Part shown: positions 23,447 to 35,700 of the stretch, one piece after another
Layout: each line of letters opens with the position of its first letter
How positions within the stretch are numbered: position 1 is the first letter of the stretch
Origin: Aptenodytes patagonicus
Lineage: Eukaryota; Chordata; Aves; Sphenisciformes; Spheniscidae
Direction of reading: 5' to 3'
DNA length: 64,000 nucleotides
Assembly (NCBI RefSeq): GCF_965638725.1
Contig: NC_134950.1
Coordinates: 14,384,101-14,448,100, forward strand
The notes under the pieces: model-generated
Databases searched by the model: none
Seen by the model: only the letters and a program-made list of their open reading frames with translations
What the model was told of the DNA's origin: nothing
Translations under genes and position numbers: made by a program

Positions 23447-25129
23447 ACCTCCTTGATAAGAATTGAATCAGTTGGATTGATTTCAACAGCAAAATGGAAT
23501 GCTTAGTCTTTTGCCCATTAGTGAGCATTCTTAAAGATTAAGATTTTGTTGCAGTGTTGACATTTTGAATACTGCAGACCTTGACAAGCTCATGAACAAA
23601 TTATTCCTGACTGAGACTACACTAGTCTTAATTTTGGAAGGTGGTTCTTCTTGTGGTCATGTCTGTGAATAACATTGGCACAAGCTCTTGACACTTTAAC
23701 ACTTGGCAGAATTGCCTTTTAAATATTACAAAAAACCAAACTGCAATCAAGTGTGAAGATATGAGAGAATAGTTGGACATTGTGTTATGAACTTCCTATA
23801 AACTGCCATTAGAATGTAGCTGATGTAAAATTAACGCTTTACAGGAGACTACCTTGGCTTTTCAAAGAGAGCTTATAAAACTTGGTAATACAATTATTTT
23901 TTTTAAAACTTTAAACTGCGCACAGAAATTGTCTCTTGAAAACTTAGGGTGGAATATTATTCTGTGTTAAGCAGTGAAACAGGATTTTTTTTATGATATT
24001 GTCATAAAGTGGAGTGCCTGAAATTGAAATTTTGTAATCATTAAAAAGGATTGTTTGCATGTCAGTGAACCAGAGCTTAATATTAGGCATTTTTCGGATT
24101 TTTTTTTTTTTAAACTTAACAATTGTAGGGTTTTTTTATACAAAAAGCATTTGCTGCATCAAACTCGGATGTAAGGTATGAAAAATTTTGGAATGGCTAG
24201 CATGCCCAGTGTCGGGTGAGTGGGGAGAGGAAAGAAACTATAAATCAAATGTAGCTCTTAAGATGGATGTGTGCATCCTTGGAATTCTGTTATAGTTAAA
24301 AAGCAGAATAAAAACTACTTCCTGAGCTCCGCTTATTCCTGCCCACTGATGCAAGATCAATTCCGTGTGCTCCACATGTCTGAAGTGTACGAGTGTGGTG
24401 TTTGACCCAGCTGTGTAGAGACTCGGCTGGCTTGTCATGGCCCTCTGCCGGGAAGAATTGCCTTGTTCTCTGTCTGGATTCACCAGCTGTGGTCCTTTCA
24501 ATAGCACTGGAAGGTTCCCTCTCAGGGAGATCCAACGGTAACATGAATGTGAGAGCCTTGGAAAGAACTTCCATTGCATCATATAAGGTTCCTTAGTTGA
24601 AACGCACAAGACTATTAATAGTCTTGTAGTCTGTGATACAACAGTGTATATTTACATTGGGTTTTAAGTATTGCATTAATAGAGCTGTGTCATAATACCA
24701 AGGTAATGATTCAGGTTTATCTAAATTATTTTTGCATGTGTAATCATTCTACATGTTCGCAGTGCTTCTGATTTGTTTTATCATGATGTTCAAAATGAGA
24801 CGATGCTTTCTAAATTTCAAGAACTGCTGATGCTGAAAGGGCTAACTCCATTAGCTGCTTTGATGCAAGCATTTATTGTAACATAAAATAGATGAATCAA
24901 AACTTCCTTATGATAGAACAAATCTACGTTATGAAGAAACTTCATATTGTGTCCTGATACTGCAACTAAAGCTGCTCCACGGCACACTTGGGGTGGGAGG
25001 GAAGAGGTCGTTGGACCCAATCTCATCTTGTGGCTCTGTGCCACGTTTCCAGCAGCATTGTTACTCTTAAATCCTTTTTTGACTCAAAAGTGAAGACTGC
25101 TGTGTTTTAGTACCTTCCTGTGAGTCTGC

Positions 25130-25760
25130 GTTGGGTGCGGCCTCGAGTCCGGCCCCCAAGTACGTTCCGGTATGCTTAGTTTGTGCATGCCAGCAGATGG
25201 AAGTCTGTCGGTCACTCGTGCAAATGCAGGCAGCGAGCGGCTCACGCGTGTGTAAGGCAGCAGTACCGGGCGCAGCCGGAGATCCGACTGACGGCCCCCG
25301 GTAGGTTCAGCAGCGGCAGCTGGGCGCGTTACCGTCCCCTTTGCGGCAGCTTAACGCCAGCTGGCTGGCCGACGCCAGCTCGCCGGCCGCAGAGGCACAG
25401 CCGCCGCCGCGGCGGCAGCCTGCCGAGGTCCCTGAGGCGCCAGCTGCAGCCCAGGCTGGGGCCGGTGCTCCCGTCCGCGGGGAGGCGACAGCTGAGGGCT
25501 CTGCTGCACTGGAAATAAATCCCAGACCGTGCGTCAGAACCAAACGGCCGTTTTACCGGCCCGAGCCTCAGACGCTTCCCGAGGCTGCCGGGCGGCGCCG
25601 CCGCCTTCCCGCCGCCCTGAGGCCCCGCCCCCGCCCTGGGCAAGGCGTGCGCGTGCGCGCGTCGCGGCTTGCGCGAGTCGCGGCTTCCGCGCCCCGCGCG
25701 CCTTGCCTGCTCCTGCGCCGGAGGCCCGCAGGGCGCATGCGCACGAGGACATGACCGGCC
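25130..25760. promoter_or_regulatory. CpG island, upstream part of the TAF2 promoter region
   Basis: Dense CpG with long chance ORFs on both strands and no coding conservation that I recognise. It includes an NRF1-type palindrome (25733-25742) and two near-copies of GTCGCGGCTT (25660-25686). It is separated from the downstream part of the island by an AT-rich gap at about 25765-25820. It may be a second start region or a divergent promoter. Confidence 0.6.
25733..25742. promoter_or_regulatory. NRF1-type site
   Basis: GCGCATGCGC, a perfect match to the core of the NRF1 consensus (YGCGCAYGCGCR), in the CpG island upstream of TAF2. Common in housekeeping promoters. Confidence 0.55.
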
Positions 25761-25933
25761 CCCGTATACGTCTTTTGGATTATTTTTTGGGACTTATTTT
25801 CTTCATTTTTTTTTTGCCTACGGCTGCCTCTGGCATCGGTACACCACCCTTCTGAAAAACGACATTTCAAAAGACACTCCATCCTTAAAGACATAAAGCG
25901 CCGTCAAATGGGCCGTGACCTTTCACCCGCCAG

Positions 25934-25946
25934 CGGTCAAAGGTTA
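25934..25946 (+). promoter_or_regulatory. DR1-like nuclear-receptor element
   Basis: CGGTCAAAGGTTA resembles AGGTCA-N-AGGTCA with one mismatch per half. A second, reverse-oriented DR1-like match (GTGACCTTTCACC) lies about 10 nt upstream at 25915-25927. Both sit just before the likely TAF2 start region. Confidence 0.35.
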
Positions 25947-25951
25947 CCAAC

Positions 25952-25962
25952 AACATGGCGGC
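25952..25962 (+). promoter_or_regulatory. YY1-type site overlapping an upstream ATG
   Basis: AACATGGCGGC matches the YY1 consensus AANATGGCGGC, which in mammals typically lies just downstream of the start site in TATA-less promoters. This places TAF2 transcription start near 25.9 kb (inference). Confidence 0.6.
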
Positions 25963-26011
25963 CGCTGCTGAGGGGGAGAGCGTTGGCGGGGCCCGGCGGG
26001 CGTGCTGCTGA
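25955..26011 (+). other. Upstream ORF in the TAF2 leader
   Basis: ATG with A at -3 and G at +4 (strong context) opens an 18-codon frame rich in Ala and Gly, ending TGA at 26009-26011. It is in the same frame as the later leader ORF but closed by this stop. If transcripts begin upstream of 25955 it could reduce TAF2 translation (inference). Confidence 0.45.
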
Positions 26012-26678
26012 GGGGGAGCCTCGCGCGGCCTGCAGAGCCCGCGCCGTGCCGGTGGGCCGTCCCCGCCCTCCATGCCGGACGGCCCCGGACGAGAACGAGC
26101 CGCGGGAGCCCCCAGCCCAGCCGCCGCCCGGAGCAGCGCCCGCGTCCGCAGCGACGATAAGGCCGGACCGCGGGAGTCTCTGCGGCGCCGCCTGCACTCC
26201 CCTCTCCCGGCTCACTCGCCCCTCGACACCGCCTCTCCCACCTGGCAGCGGAGGGTGCTGCCTCAGCCGGCTGCCCCAGGAGCGGGGAGCCCTCGGCCGT
26301 GCCTGCTCAGCCGCCCCGGCCGCGGCCTTCCTGATTCAGTAGCTCCCACCTTCGCTGCCCGGTGAGCCGGTTGATTTACGTGGTTTCTGCGGAAAAGAAG
26401 CACGTAGCGCCTCCGAACTGGTATCGTACCCCCAGTGGAGAGAGGGGTTGTGTGCTGCGCTCATAAAAGGTTATGTAGGAAGACTGAATGTTGTTTGTGT
26501 TATAACTATGGTGCTTGTTCGAGCTGAAGATGCCTGACTGTTGGGAGTCACAGGTCCACTGGGGAGATGAGTGATCAAATACGACTTGACACGGGGAAAA
26601 ATCGGAGGACCCATCAAGCGAGGATGATGTTGATGCCAGTCTGACGGTCAGCAGTGTGTGTTTAGTGCTGCTGTTCAG

Positions 26679-26732
26679 GATGAATAGGAAGAAAGGAGAC
26701 AAAGGATTTGAGAGCCCCAGACCATATAAATT
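26679..26732 (+). CDS. TAF2: TAF2 exon 2 (first conserved coding exon)
   Basis: Begins G|ATG after TGCTGTTCAG and encodes [17 protein letters not shown] plus TT of a Leu codon. The next codon positions read A-TAA, so the exon must end at 26732, before ATAAGT, to avoid the stop. That requires an AT-starting intron. Confidence 0.88.
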
Positions 26733-29700
26733 ATAAGTATCCATTTTTTTTAAAGTTGCTATACTTGAGACCAATGCACATTTGAAACAGACCACAGGCT
26801 GAGCAGTAATTATTTACCTGAGAAAGTTGGAACTGTTGCTTACGGTGTAGCTTGCACTCAAAAAATGCGTGTTGTAGGTGTATGTTTTATTGTGTAAATG
26901 GACTCACTCACGGACAGTGAGTCTGTCAACCATGCAGTCCCATCTTATAAAGATACTTACTTCGTGCTCTTCAAACCTTGGAGATTTCTCCACACAATAT
27001 CAGCACTACAGACCGTGCTACCATGTTTCATTCTTACTGCTATGTCAAACACTTTTGACTTAAGGGCTTTTTTATAGATAAAAAAATGCTTGCATTTGCG
27101 GCAAGCAGCTTTGTTAAGCAAATTGTCATTTTTACACATTCATTATTTTGGTTGTAACCAAGCTGTAAAGCAGTTGGTTGTGGATATCAGTGGATCTTTA
27201 TGTATTTCTGTTTATACCTCTTTGATTTCTTGATAAATCTGTAACGCAATTGTATTTCTAAACAGAATCACTCTTGTTATCATATAAGTTTTAATGCGTA
27301 GGTAATGTTTGAATCCATCATTGGATACTAGATGTTATCATTCTCTTGTAGGAATTTTTGTTGAACTTGCTTAACTGAAGCAAAGTCACTTTTTAATGCA
27401 CAGGGTACATGAGTACATGCATATAATGTGTGATGTGGCGTAAAAGTTGAATTATTACGAGGTTGTATCTTGAGTCATGAATAGCACTACTGTGAAGTGT
27501 GGTGAAGATGCCACCTACTACAGAAAAATACAGAAATAACTTCTAAAGTTTTAAAGCTGGAATTATTATTTTTTCTTCCATTTTTTAAATCAGCATTTTA
27601 TTTACCAGGAGTTCTAATACATCGTTCAAGATTTAAGCAAATGCATTTGACTTGTTTAAAATACCTATCTTGATTGATATATAACCATTATTTAAAATAA
27701 TAAAATCTTATGACATACTAATTGTAAAAAAACATACTATATCTTTTTTCATGTATAGTACCTGCTTACCTAAATTATGTATGAGCGTCAGCTCACCAGG
27801 TAGATTTTCCACAGGTTTGTGATTGCAAATATTATGGCTGCGTGCTGTTTCTAATAGTGCACATCACCAAAGTATTAGAACTTGATTCTGTGCCATTAGT
27901 AATACTATATTTTTACACACTGCTATGTGGTGTTCAAAAATGACCTTGTTATCTTCCTGTGTTACTAGTAATATTCATACCGGTATGACACTATACTTTG
28001 ATTTTATTGGAACTTTTCTGACCCTGTGTGCAACTTCTATTCATTATTTGTTTTGGACCATGTAAGAGACTTAGACCATCATGAATTCTCCTTATATAAA
28101 TATATGCTATATGCAGTATTTATCTATATGTACATACATCCTGTATGAGCGCTCTGTTTTTTTAAAACTGGGTTAAAATATTATTTTAAATGCTGGCTTT
28201 TGTGCAAAACCTTACTTATTTTAAATTATTATTTTTTTTTCCAGCACAACTCACCAGGTAGTTTGTATCAACAACATAAATTTTCAGAGAAAGTCTGTTG
28301 TAGTAAGTATTTTTTAATAAAATGTGAAAGTAGAAATTAAAAGTCTGGGTTTTCTTCATGCTTTTAGAGGAAACAACTGCACACACAAGATAATTATATT
28401 CTTCAGCTTCTTTATATTTTATACTTTCTAATCTGATGCCTCTCATAAGTCTGTCATTCCTTGAGATGCGTCAAATAAAATACCTTCTAACTGTGAACAC
28501 TTTAATTTCTGTAAGGAAAAGCTTTCTAAAAGAAAGTCACTGCATTGTAAATAATGTTACAAAGCAATTTACAATTCAACATTGACCTTCAACAGAGTGT
28601 TAGCTGATGTTAGGGATAGGGTTATAGAGTTTTCTAGCTTATATGTGAGTTCACTTTGAACTCACTTTGCTTTGAAGAGACTTTCACGATTTCAGGCCTG
28701 AAGTCACTGAGGCTTTTTGTGAATTTAGATATCTGCCTAAATGGATTCTGCTTAGGTTTTAAAAATCATCGTCTCAAGCTCAGATACCAAAACCTAAAAC
28801 ATAGTGATGAAAAACATAGTGATGCTAGTAACTTGAAATCTGGTCAATAGAGGCAGATCATTTCCAGTAAAACAAGCATGATTGTCAGTCATTTTGAAGT
28901 TTTTTGTTTCGTTTTGTTTTATTTCACAGCTGGGAAAATTCACTTGTTAAATGATACAAAAGAAAATCTATTCTAGACATCTAAAAGGGCAAACCAATTT
29001 CCTTTTTAAATAAATTAACATTTTTTTTACCTATGATTTTCCTTTGAAAGGCATTAGTAACAATTTTCTTTATATATCTCTACTTTGTGAATTGGTAAAG
29101 ATTTTACAGAAGGTTTTGATTTGTGTTTTCATAGGGTTATGTGGAACTGACAATATTTCCCACAGTTGCAAACCTGAATAGAATCAAACTGAACAGTAAA
29201 CAGTGCCGGATTTACAGAGTAAGAGTCAACGATTTAGAAGCAGCTTTCATCTATAACGATCCAACGCTGGAGGTTTGTCACCATGAGTCAAAGCAGTAAG
29301 TGATGTTCTTAAAACTCTGCAGATGTAGTGTCTTCTGTTGCTGTTAAGCATGATCTATTTTATTGTACTGGGAAGTTGTACCTGCTGATTACCTAATGGT
29401 AACATAAGTTCCAGACAGAAACAGTTAACTTTTGGTATGGTGACTTAATTTTGGGAAAGTATTTTGGCAATAATTTTGACTCATGTTATTCTTTAGAATT
29501 TCTTTTACTAACATTTCTTTGTATTGTTTTGTAAAAGTATCAGAAGCTTTTTTAAAAGTACTTTATGGGGAAAAAAGTGATGGATGCCAGTAGTGTCCTC
29601 AGTGCTTCTAGTGTTTTCTCCCTGGTAAGAAAATGTCTTTGGCTAAAATGTTTTATCTTTGATGGACTTCAGGTTTATCTATGCACAACTTTTACGCTCA

Positions 29701-32700
29701 TTTATTTTAAAAAAATTTGGTTACATTATTGTGGCAATAGCATTTTGTTTATATTCTTGTAGAGAACATTTTACAGTGGTGCAACTACATTCATATGAGA
29801 GTTCCACATGAGAGGATTGCCCTTAGTTTTGGGGTTTGTGGGTTTTTGGTGGTTTCTTGTTTGTTTTCTACTCCAGCATAGTTGGTTAAATCAGTTTGGT
29901 TGCATCACTATAATATTATGTTCTGATAATTTGTCCTGCAAAAATTGTCCTGATTTTTATGATGTGTAATGTCAGATTGGATGATCATTTTTGTTCCTTC
30001 CAATTTTTAAACCTAGGAATATTCATATTCAGACTATTGTCTGAAAACTAGAGTATTAAAGAGAACTTCTGTTGTTCAGTTACTGAGATTCAAGTGCTAC
30101 TTTTTATCCTAATTTACGCATCATTGGATTTGAACTGTTTGTTTATGGCAGACACTCTACATTCCTTTATTAATCACTGATGCAAGAGTTTCAATAATTC
30201 AACAATGTTCATTTATATAGGACACTGCATTGGATATCAGTTCTGAAATTTTGTTTGAGTCCTGATACTGAACCACTTGAGTCTATTAATTCTGTAATTG
30301 CTGTCCGTTTGGTGACTTGATTTTTTTGTTGCTGCTATTGCTCGGTAAGTCAAAAATTCAGTCTCCTCATCTGGGGGGATTCTAATTGTTCTGAAGAGAC
30401 AGAAAGTAAACCTTTTGGTCTTTCTAAGGAATCAAACTTTCATTATTTATTAGCATCACAGATAAGGGTGTAAGTCCTAAAATGTTATCTAAACTCACTT
30501 TGAAATTTGAAAGGAAAAGTTTCAAATTTATTCACCAGCTGATATTGAAGAGCAAGTTAAAAACATGTAGCTTCCCACATGTTTTGGGGAAATGATGTGG
30601 GAAGAGACTTTGCTGAAGATCTCATACCTGTTTGTTTTTCAGTAAGAGAAGCACCATGGACAAATGTTTTCACTAAGTATTCTCTTTTAGTTTTACTGAA
30701 ACTTATGTTGATGTTTTCACACCTTCTTTTGGCGGCTTGGTTGAATTTACAGTTTGCTGAATTGTTAAAGAACTTCTAATGAAAGTGCTATATATGTTTA
30801 ACAGCGGCTGATATGAAATCAGAGAGTCCTTTAGGTTGGAAAGGACCTATTGAGATCACCTAGTCCAACCCCCCTGCTCAAGCAGGGTCAGCTAGAGCAG
30901 GTTGCATAGGGCTGTGTCCAGTTGGGTTTTGAGTATCTCCAAGGATGGAAACTGAGCAATCCCTCTGGGCAACCTGCTCCAGCGTTTGATGGCCCTCACA
31001 TACAAAAGCATTTTCTTGTATTCAGATGGAATTTCATGTATTTTAACTTGTGTCCACTGACAGGACCAGAGGCAATGGGCACAAACTGAAACACAGGAAG
31101 TTCCCTCTGAACATCAGGAAACACTTTCTTACTATGAGGGTGACCGAGCCCTGGGACAATTTGCCCAGAGAGGTTGTGGAGTCTCCATCCTTGGACGTAC
31201 TCAAAAGCTGTCTGGACATGGTCCTGCGCAACTGACTCTAGGTGGCCCTGCTTGAGCAGAGGGGTTGGACTAGGTGATCTCAATAGGTCCTTTCCAACCT
31301 CAACCGTTCTGTGATCCTGTAATAACTGCATCCTGAATAACTTCTGGAAGATGTGAGAAAGGAGCAGCACTTAAAATGATCAGAGTGAGCACTCCATTAT
31401 GTTAAGAAAGGGATCGGGAGAGATAACTCCATCATTTTGTGGAGAAAGTGAGTTGCTTTGTTTAGCGTCCTAGTGGTATAGTGGAACATCATGCCTTTTT
31501 TCATATCATCCTGTTTAAGAGCAGTGAACGGAATTTGAGGACAACGCATGCAAAGTGAAATCCTGTCTCACGCAGGGCTACAGTCGCCTGTGGGTTTTAC
31601 TGCTGCAGGTTTTCACATTGCTATTCAAACTTAATAGAAAGTCTCTGTATTTCATAACTCCTGTGTTATTCATAGTTATGAAAGACAGAGGTCACCAAAT
31701 ATTCTTAATGAAAAACTAGTATGCCTCTTTTCTTTATCTCAGAAGTCAAAGGCTACGTGGGTTATGAAGTATTACATGAGGTGTGTATTTTTTCCATTGA
31801 AATACCTGGTCACAATTGGGTATCGAGCATGATGGTAGCTAAGTTTTGATTAAATACAACACCTCTGCTCTTAAGGCAGGATTACAAACAGAAATGCTAG
31901 AAATCTAAAAACTCTAGAATTAGTACCTCAAAAAAAATTGTAAGTGGGTTTCCTCTGCCCTTCTTTACAAAGAACTGCCTCGAGAAACAGCAGTGGTTTG
32001 TAGTAGTCATTATATCTAATCAGTCCTTGCTCTGCTGGTCATCTCTTCCAAGTTCTCGTTTGTTACGGCATGTTTAGTGATGATGTCCTTTGTACCCTTG
32101 CAGCTGGACTAGGTATATCAATTATTTTGAACAGGACACAGATTAGTCATCAGGTTTTGTTTCTAGTGTTACCGGGATAGTTACCTTTTGCACGGTGTTC
32201 TTCAGTAGTCTATTGAACTAGTAAATGTGAAATTAAGATGGTTCTTGGCAAACTGTTTATTTAAAATAATTTGTTTTATATCTTTACTCTTTCCTGTGAT
32301 GTTTAGCAAGTAAAAAATCAGTTCAAGTTTTAAGGTTTTTATATACAAACATTTTCTTGCTTTTGATAATGCTTTTGGTTTTCTTAAATGTTGATTTCTA
32401 AAGAATACATAATGTAGAAAAAGTTGTTAACTTAATGGACTCTTTCCTACCTTTTTTATCAAAGTTAAAATATTTTAGAGACTTCTTACTCCCTTAGTTA
32501 GTAACAAAATTTAATTAAAAATGGAAAATTCTGTATTTAAAGCCACTGTAATTATTTCTTTGGGAAGACTTGCTACAGCATCCGTGACTTGGGAGGTTAT
32601 GTTCGCTGATATGAGGTTAAGGTCAAGTGAAGTGGTTAATTGTTTCTGGTTTATGTTGTGCAAATTTTGGCATGCAAGAAAACATAGTTAAAAGAGGGTT

Positions 32701-35700
32701 GAGAAAGTCAAGATTAAAGAGAGCTTTATCTATGAAATACAAGCAGTGCCAGCTGAAATTGTTTCTGTCTCACCACGATGTTCTCTGCTGCTTCTTGGGT
32801 GAGATCTTCTGTCATATCAGCTCTTTGTGTTCTGAATTTGGACATTCAACTTGTTTTCAGTTCAAGTAATACTTTGGGATTTTATCATCTATTGATGCAA
32901 AAATCATGGACATGTGGTCTCTGTCATTTCACATTTCCAGTGTTGCAGAAGGTGAAACAATTTTTTTTTGTCTTGTATATTGTTACTTCTGCTGAATGAC
33001 CAAAAAAACCCTTGCTAAAAAGGTAATTAAAAATTGGTGAATTTTGTAGGCAATGTTAGAAACCTTTAGTTAGTGCATTAATTATATTTTCATCTTTGAT
33101 GCCATTGCCAGCTTATCTGTCAGTCTCAAACCACAATTTCAGGTAACAACTGAAAAAAAAATTCAAGTTTTATCTAGAAATAAAGTTGGTCTTCCATCTT
33201 GTAATTTCCTCTTGAGGCTTCAGGCCATCATAGCTTTTTCATATGGGAATAGATGGATGAACTTAGGTAACGCAGTCACTTCCTCCCTGACTGAGCAAAC
33301 GTCTGAACAGTGCTGTAAGGTATAAAGCAATTCACATAGTTTTACCATGTGTACACAAGGTGGCAGAGAATCCCGTTTTCCTCGTACTTTTAAGGAAGAG
33401 TTTGAAATCTTGCAAAGACTGCAAATAGCGTTGGAGAATGTCTGTTTGAGTCCTGTGTTAGGGCTGTTGTTGAGTGTTACAGCTGCCTCTGTCCTCCTCA
33501 TCTTCCCTCTTTTCCTTGCAAACTGTTGCTTTCTCGATTCTGTCAATATATGGGAAGCGGGATTTATTCTCCTGGGCTATAGCATGCAGAAATCCCACAG
33601 CGTGTATTCTGACTACTGAGGCAACTGCTTGTATATCAGCCCCTTTTATCTTAAAACAGGCAAAGGAGATCTCTGTTTTCTTAATCCTGTGGGTAAGATT
33701 GTAAACTGTTAAATAGTCACAGCAAAAGTTTGGAGTTTTGATGCAGTGGTTTGAGCTGTGATAAGTGAAGTTTGTGATGATCCTGCTGTTGTCTGGTTAT
33801 GTGCTTCACACGTTTGTGTGGTAACTATGGTGCAGGGTTGAGAAGCTATTGCATTTTATTATTACTTCTGTGTAAAAGAAGATATGTTTTTATGTAGCTA
33901 GCTAATGTGCACTTTTTTTTTAACTTGACGCCTGTAGTTTTTAAACATTAAAAATAGGAAGGTGTTTTGATATCCTCCAACTTCACTGTTGCTTTAGTTA
34001 CAAGCAGCAGTAAGCTGTGAGAGAGGGCAGCGTGGTAGCCTTCAGGGTACGTCCTGCAATTTTCTTTCTTCTGAGAAGTCAGTGATCAAGCCTTTAGCCT
34101 ATCACAAAATAGAAAAATTACTGGTGGAGTGAGCATGTGTTGTTTTGCTGCAATAAATAGCCTTCATTCCCACTGGTATGATGCTTATCTAGTTATAAAT
34201 TCGTGATGACTTTGTTAGAAATAAACAGAGGTGTAGAGAACTTTTGAAGAAAGATGGCAGAGTCTTCAACCTTGGGCAGGAATGAAAATTAGGTTTTTCA
34301 GTGTGCCAAAGATTTAGATTGTTGCGTTATTAATAAATTACCTATATGTGTACATATTTTTAATATATATAAAAAAATGCTATATATAATATATGCTATA
34401 TCATATATTTCAGGGTTGGACTCCAAAACCAAGTGCTAGTTTTAGCTGGGAAGCAAAGTAGAATAGTAAATGAATTACAGGTAATGAAGAGCAATTAATT
34501 ACATGTGGATCGAAGAACTTATTTTGCCAAGTTGATGTTAAATACTGTAGGAAGAAAGTTGTTTATAGACTATATGTTTGGGCTGTGTAACAGTTAAGTA
34601 GCACCGCTGCAGCTAGTAGAGAGAGGTGCTATGGAAAGTTGACATGGAGGTATTTAGAATCAATGTGTAGCTTTAAAAAATAAGTCTCTACAGGATCGCT
34701 TGTTTCTAGTCAGTCAACAAGCATGCATTTGGGCTGTAATTAAGTGTTTTGGGTGAATTCTCATAATAAATGTATCTCTACTAGGAGAAAATGTGAATGC
34801 ATATTACTTTTTCATTGTCAATCTACACTTAGCATTAGGAAAATTTATTTTTGTTCCTTGGGCTCTAAGTTTTGGCATGTGCTCTGTTTTTGTTAAAACG
34901 GCCATATCCAGTTTATTGAGAATAGTTCAACCTATGAAAAAATTAATCTGTGGTACTAAGCCTTTAATGAATTCCTTTTACAATGAATCACCCATTTGAA
35001 TTGGAACACTTCACAAAAATAGAAATATCAGAACAGACTGTTTTCCATAAAACATTAAGCCCCGTGGAGTCTACCTTTCTTGCTATAAAATTACAACCTT
35101 TTCCTGTCTATGAACCCATTGATTTTTAAAACGTAACCACAAGCTCATCATGATCCTCAAACTTGGAACAAATTCTCACTGATGTATCGGAAAGGGATTC
35201 CCTATCAGTAATTATGAGTTTTCAGTACCAGTTTAGATTAAAATGAAAAACTTTGAGACTTTACAGTCTAACACAATGTTACTGTTGTTTTCTGTTGCTA
35301 GTTTCTTTAATTACGAAGATAGTTTTTAGTCATGCAGTCTTTTTTTTAAAGAAAGTTTTTCCAGTGGTATTTGCCTGCCTTCCTAGGATGCCATTTGAAG
35401 GCAGCTTAAAGCAACATCATTTGGGGTGGTTATGATCCCGTTGACAGTCTCCCATGCCTCAGTAGTAGCGCTTCTTTGACCCCTCAGTGTGTCAGATTAA
35501 GGAGCTAAACCAACTGAAAGCTGTCTGAAAAAAAAAAGACTTTTTTTTTTTTTCCATTTGGCACTTTCAGCTGCATGACTGCAGGCTGGGATGAAGAGTA
35601 GTCTCCTTAGTGAGGGAGTCGGAACGTGTGGCTGAGACTAGGAGACAGCACATCAGCTGGAGTTTCAGTTGGTTTGAATTGTTCTGGAACCATAGCTGAA

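Larger units (their letters stand above)
23098..25130 (+). other. DSCC1 3' UTR and DSCC1-TAF2 spacer
   Basis: No coding signal. ATTAAA at 23434-23439 (repeated at 23441-23446) is the first plausible polyadenylation signal; AATAAA at 24307-24312 is a better hexamer further on. The true cleavage site cannot be decided from sequence. Short ORFs on both strands at 24238-24609 look like chance. Confidence 0.5.
25900..26361 (+). other. TAF2: TAF2 first exon, mostly 5' UTR
   Basis: GC-rich exon ending ...GCTGCCCG|GTGAGC. The start is approximate. The frame from ATG 26072 to 26361 has no stop and joins in frame to exon 2, giving ...Ala-Ala-Arg before the Met at 26680. Human TAF2 has a 10-residue extension ending Pro-Ala-Arg at the same place. 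Whether the bird protein starts at 26072 (97 extra residues) or at 26680 cannot be settled here. Confidence 0.6.

Noticed and set aside
25183-25855. Several Arg/Ala/Pro-rich ORFs of 75-137 codons on both strands
   Set aside because: Low-complexity products of CpG-island sequence, with no conserved motif or splice context.
26733-26742. Ordinary GT donor at 26737 for TAF2 exon 2
   Set aside because: Using it includes TAA in frame right after Lys-Leu, which would truncate the protein at 18 residues.
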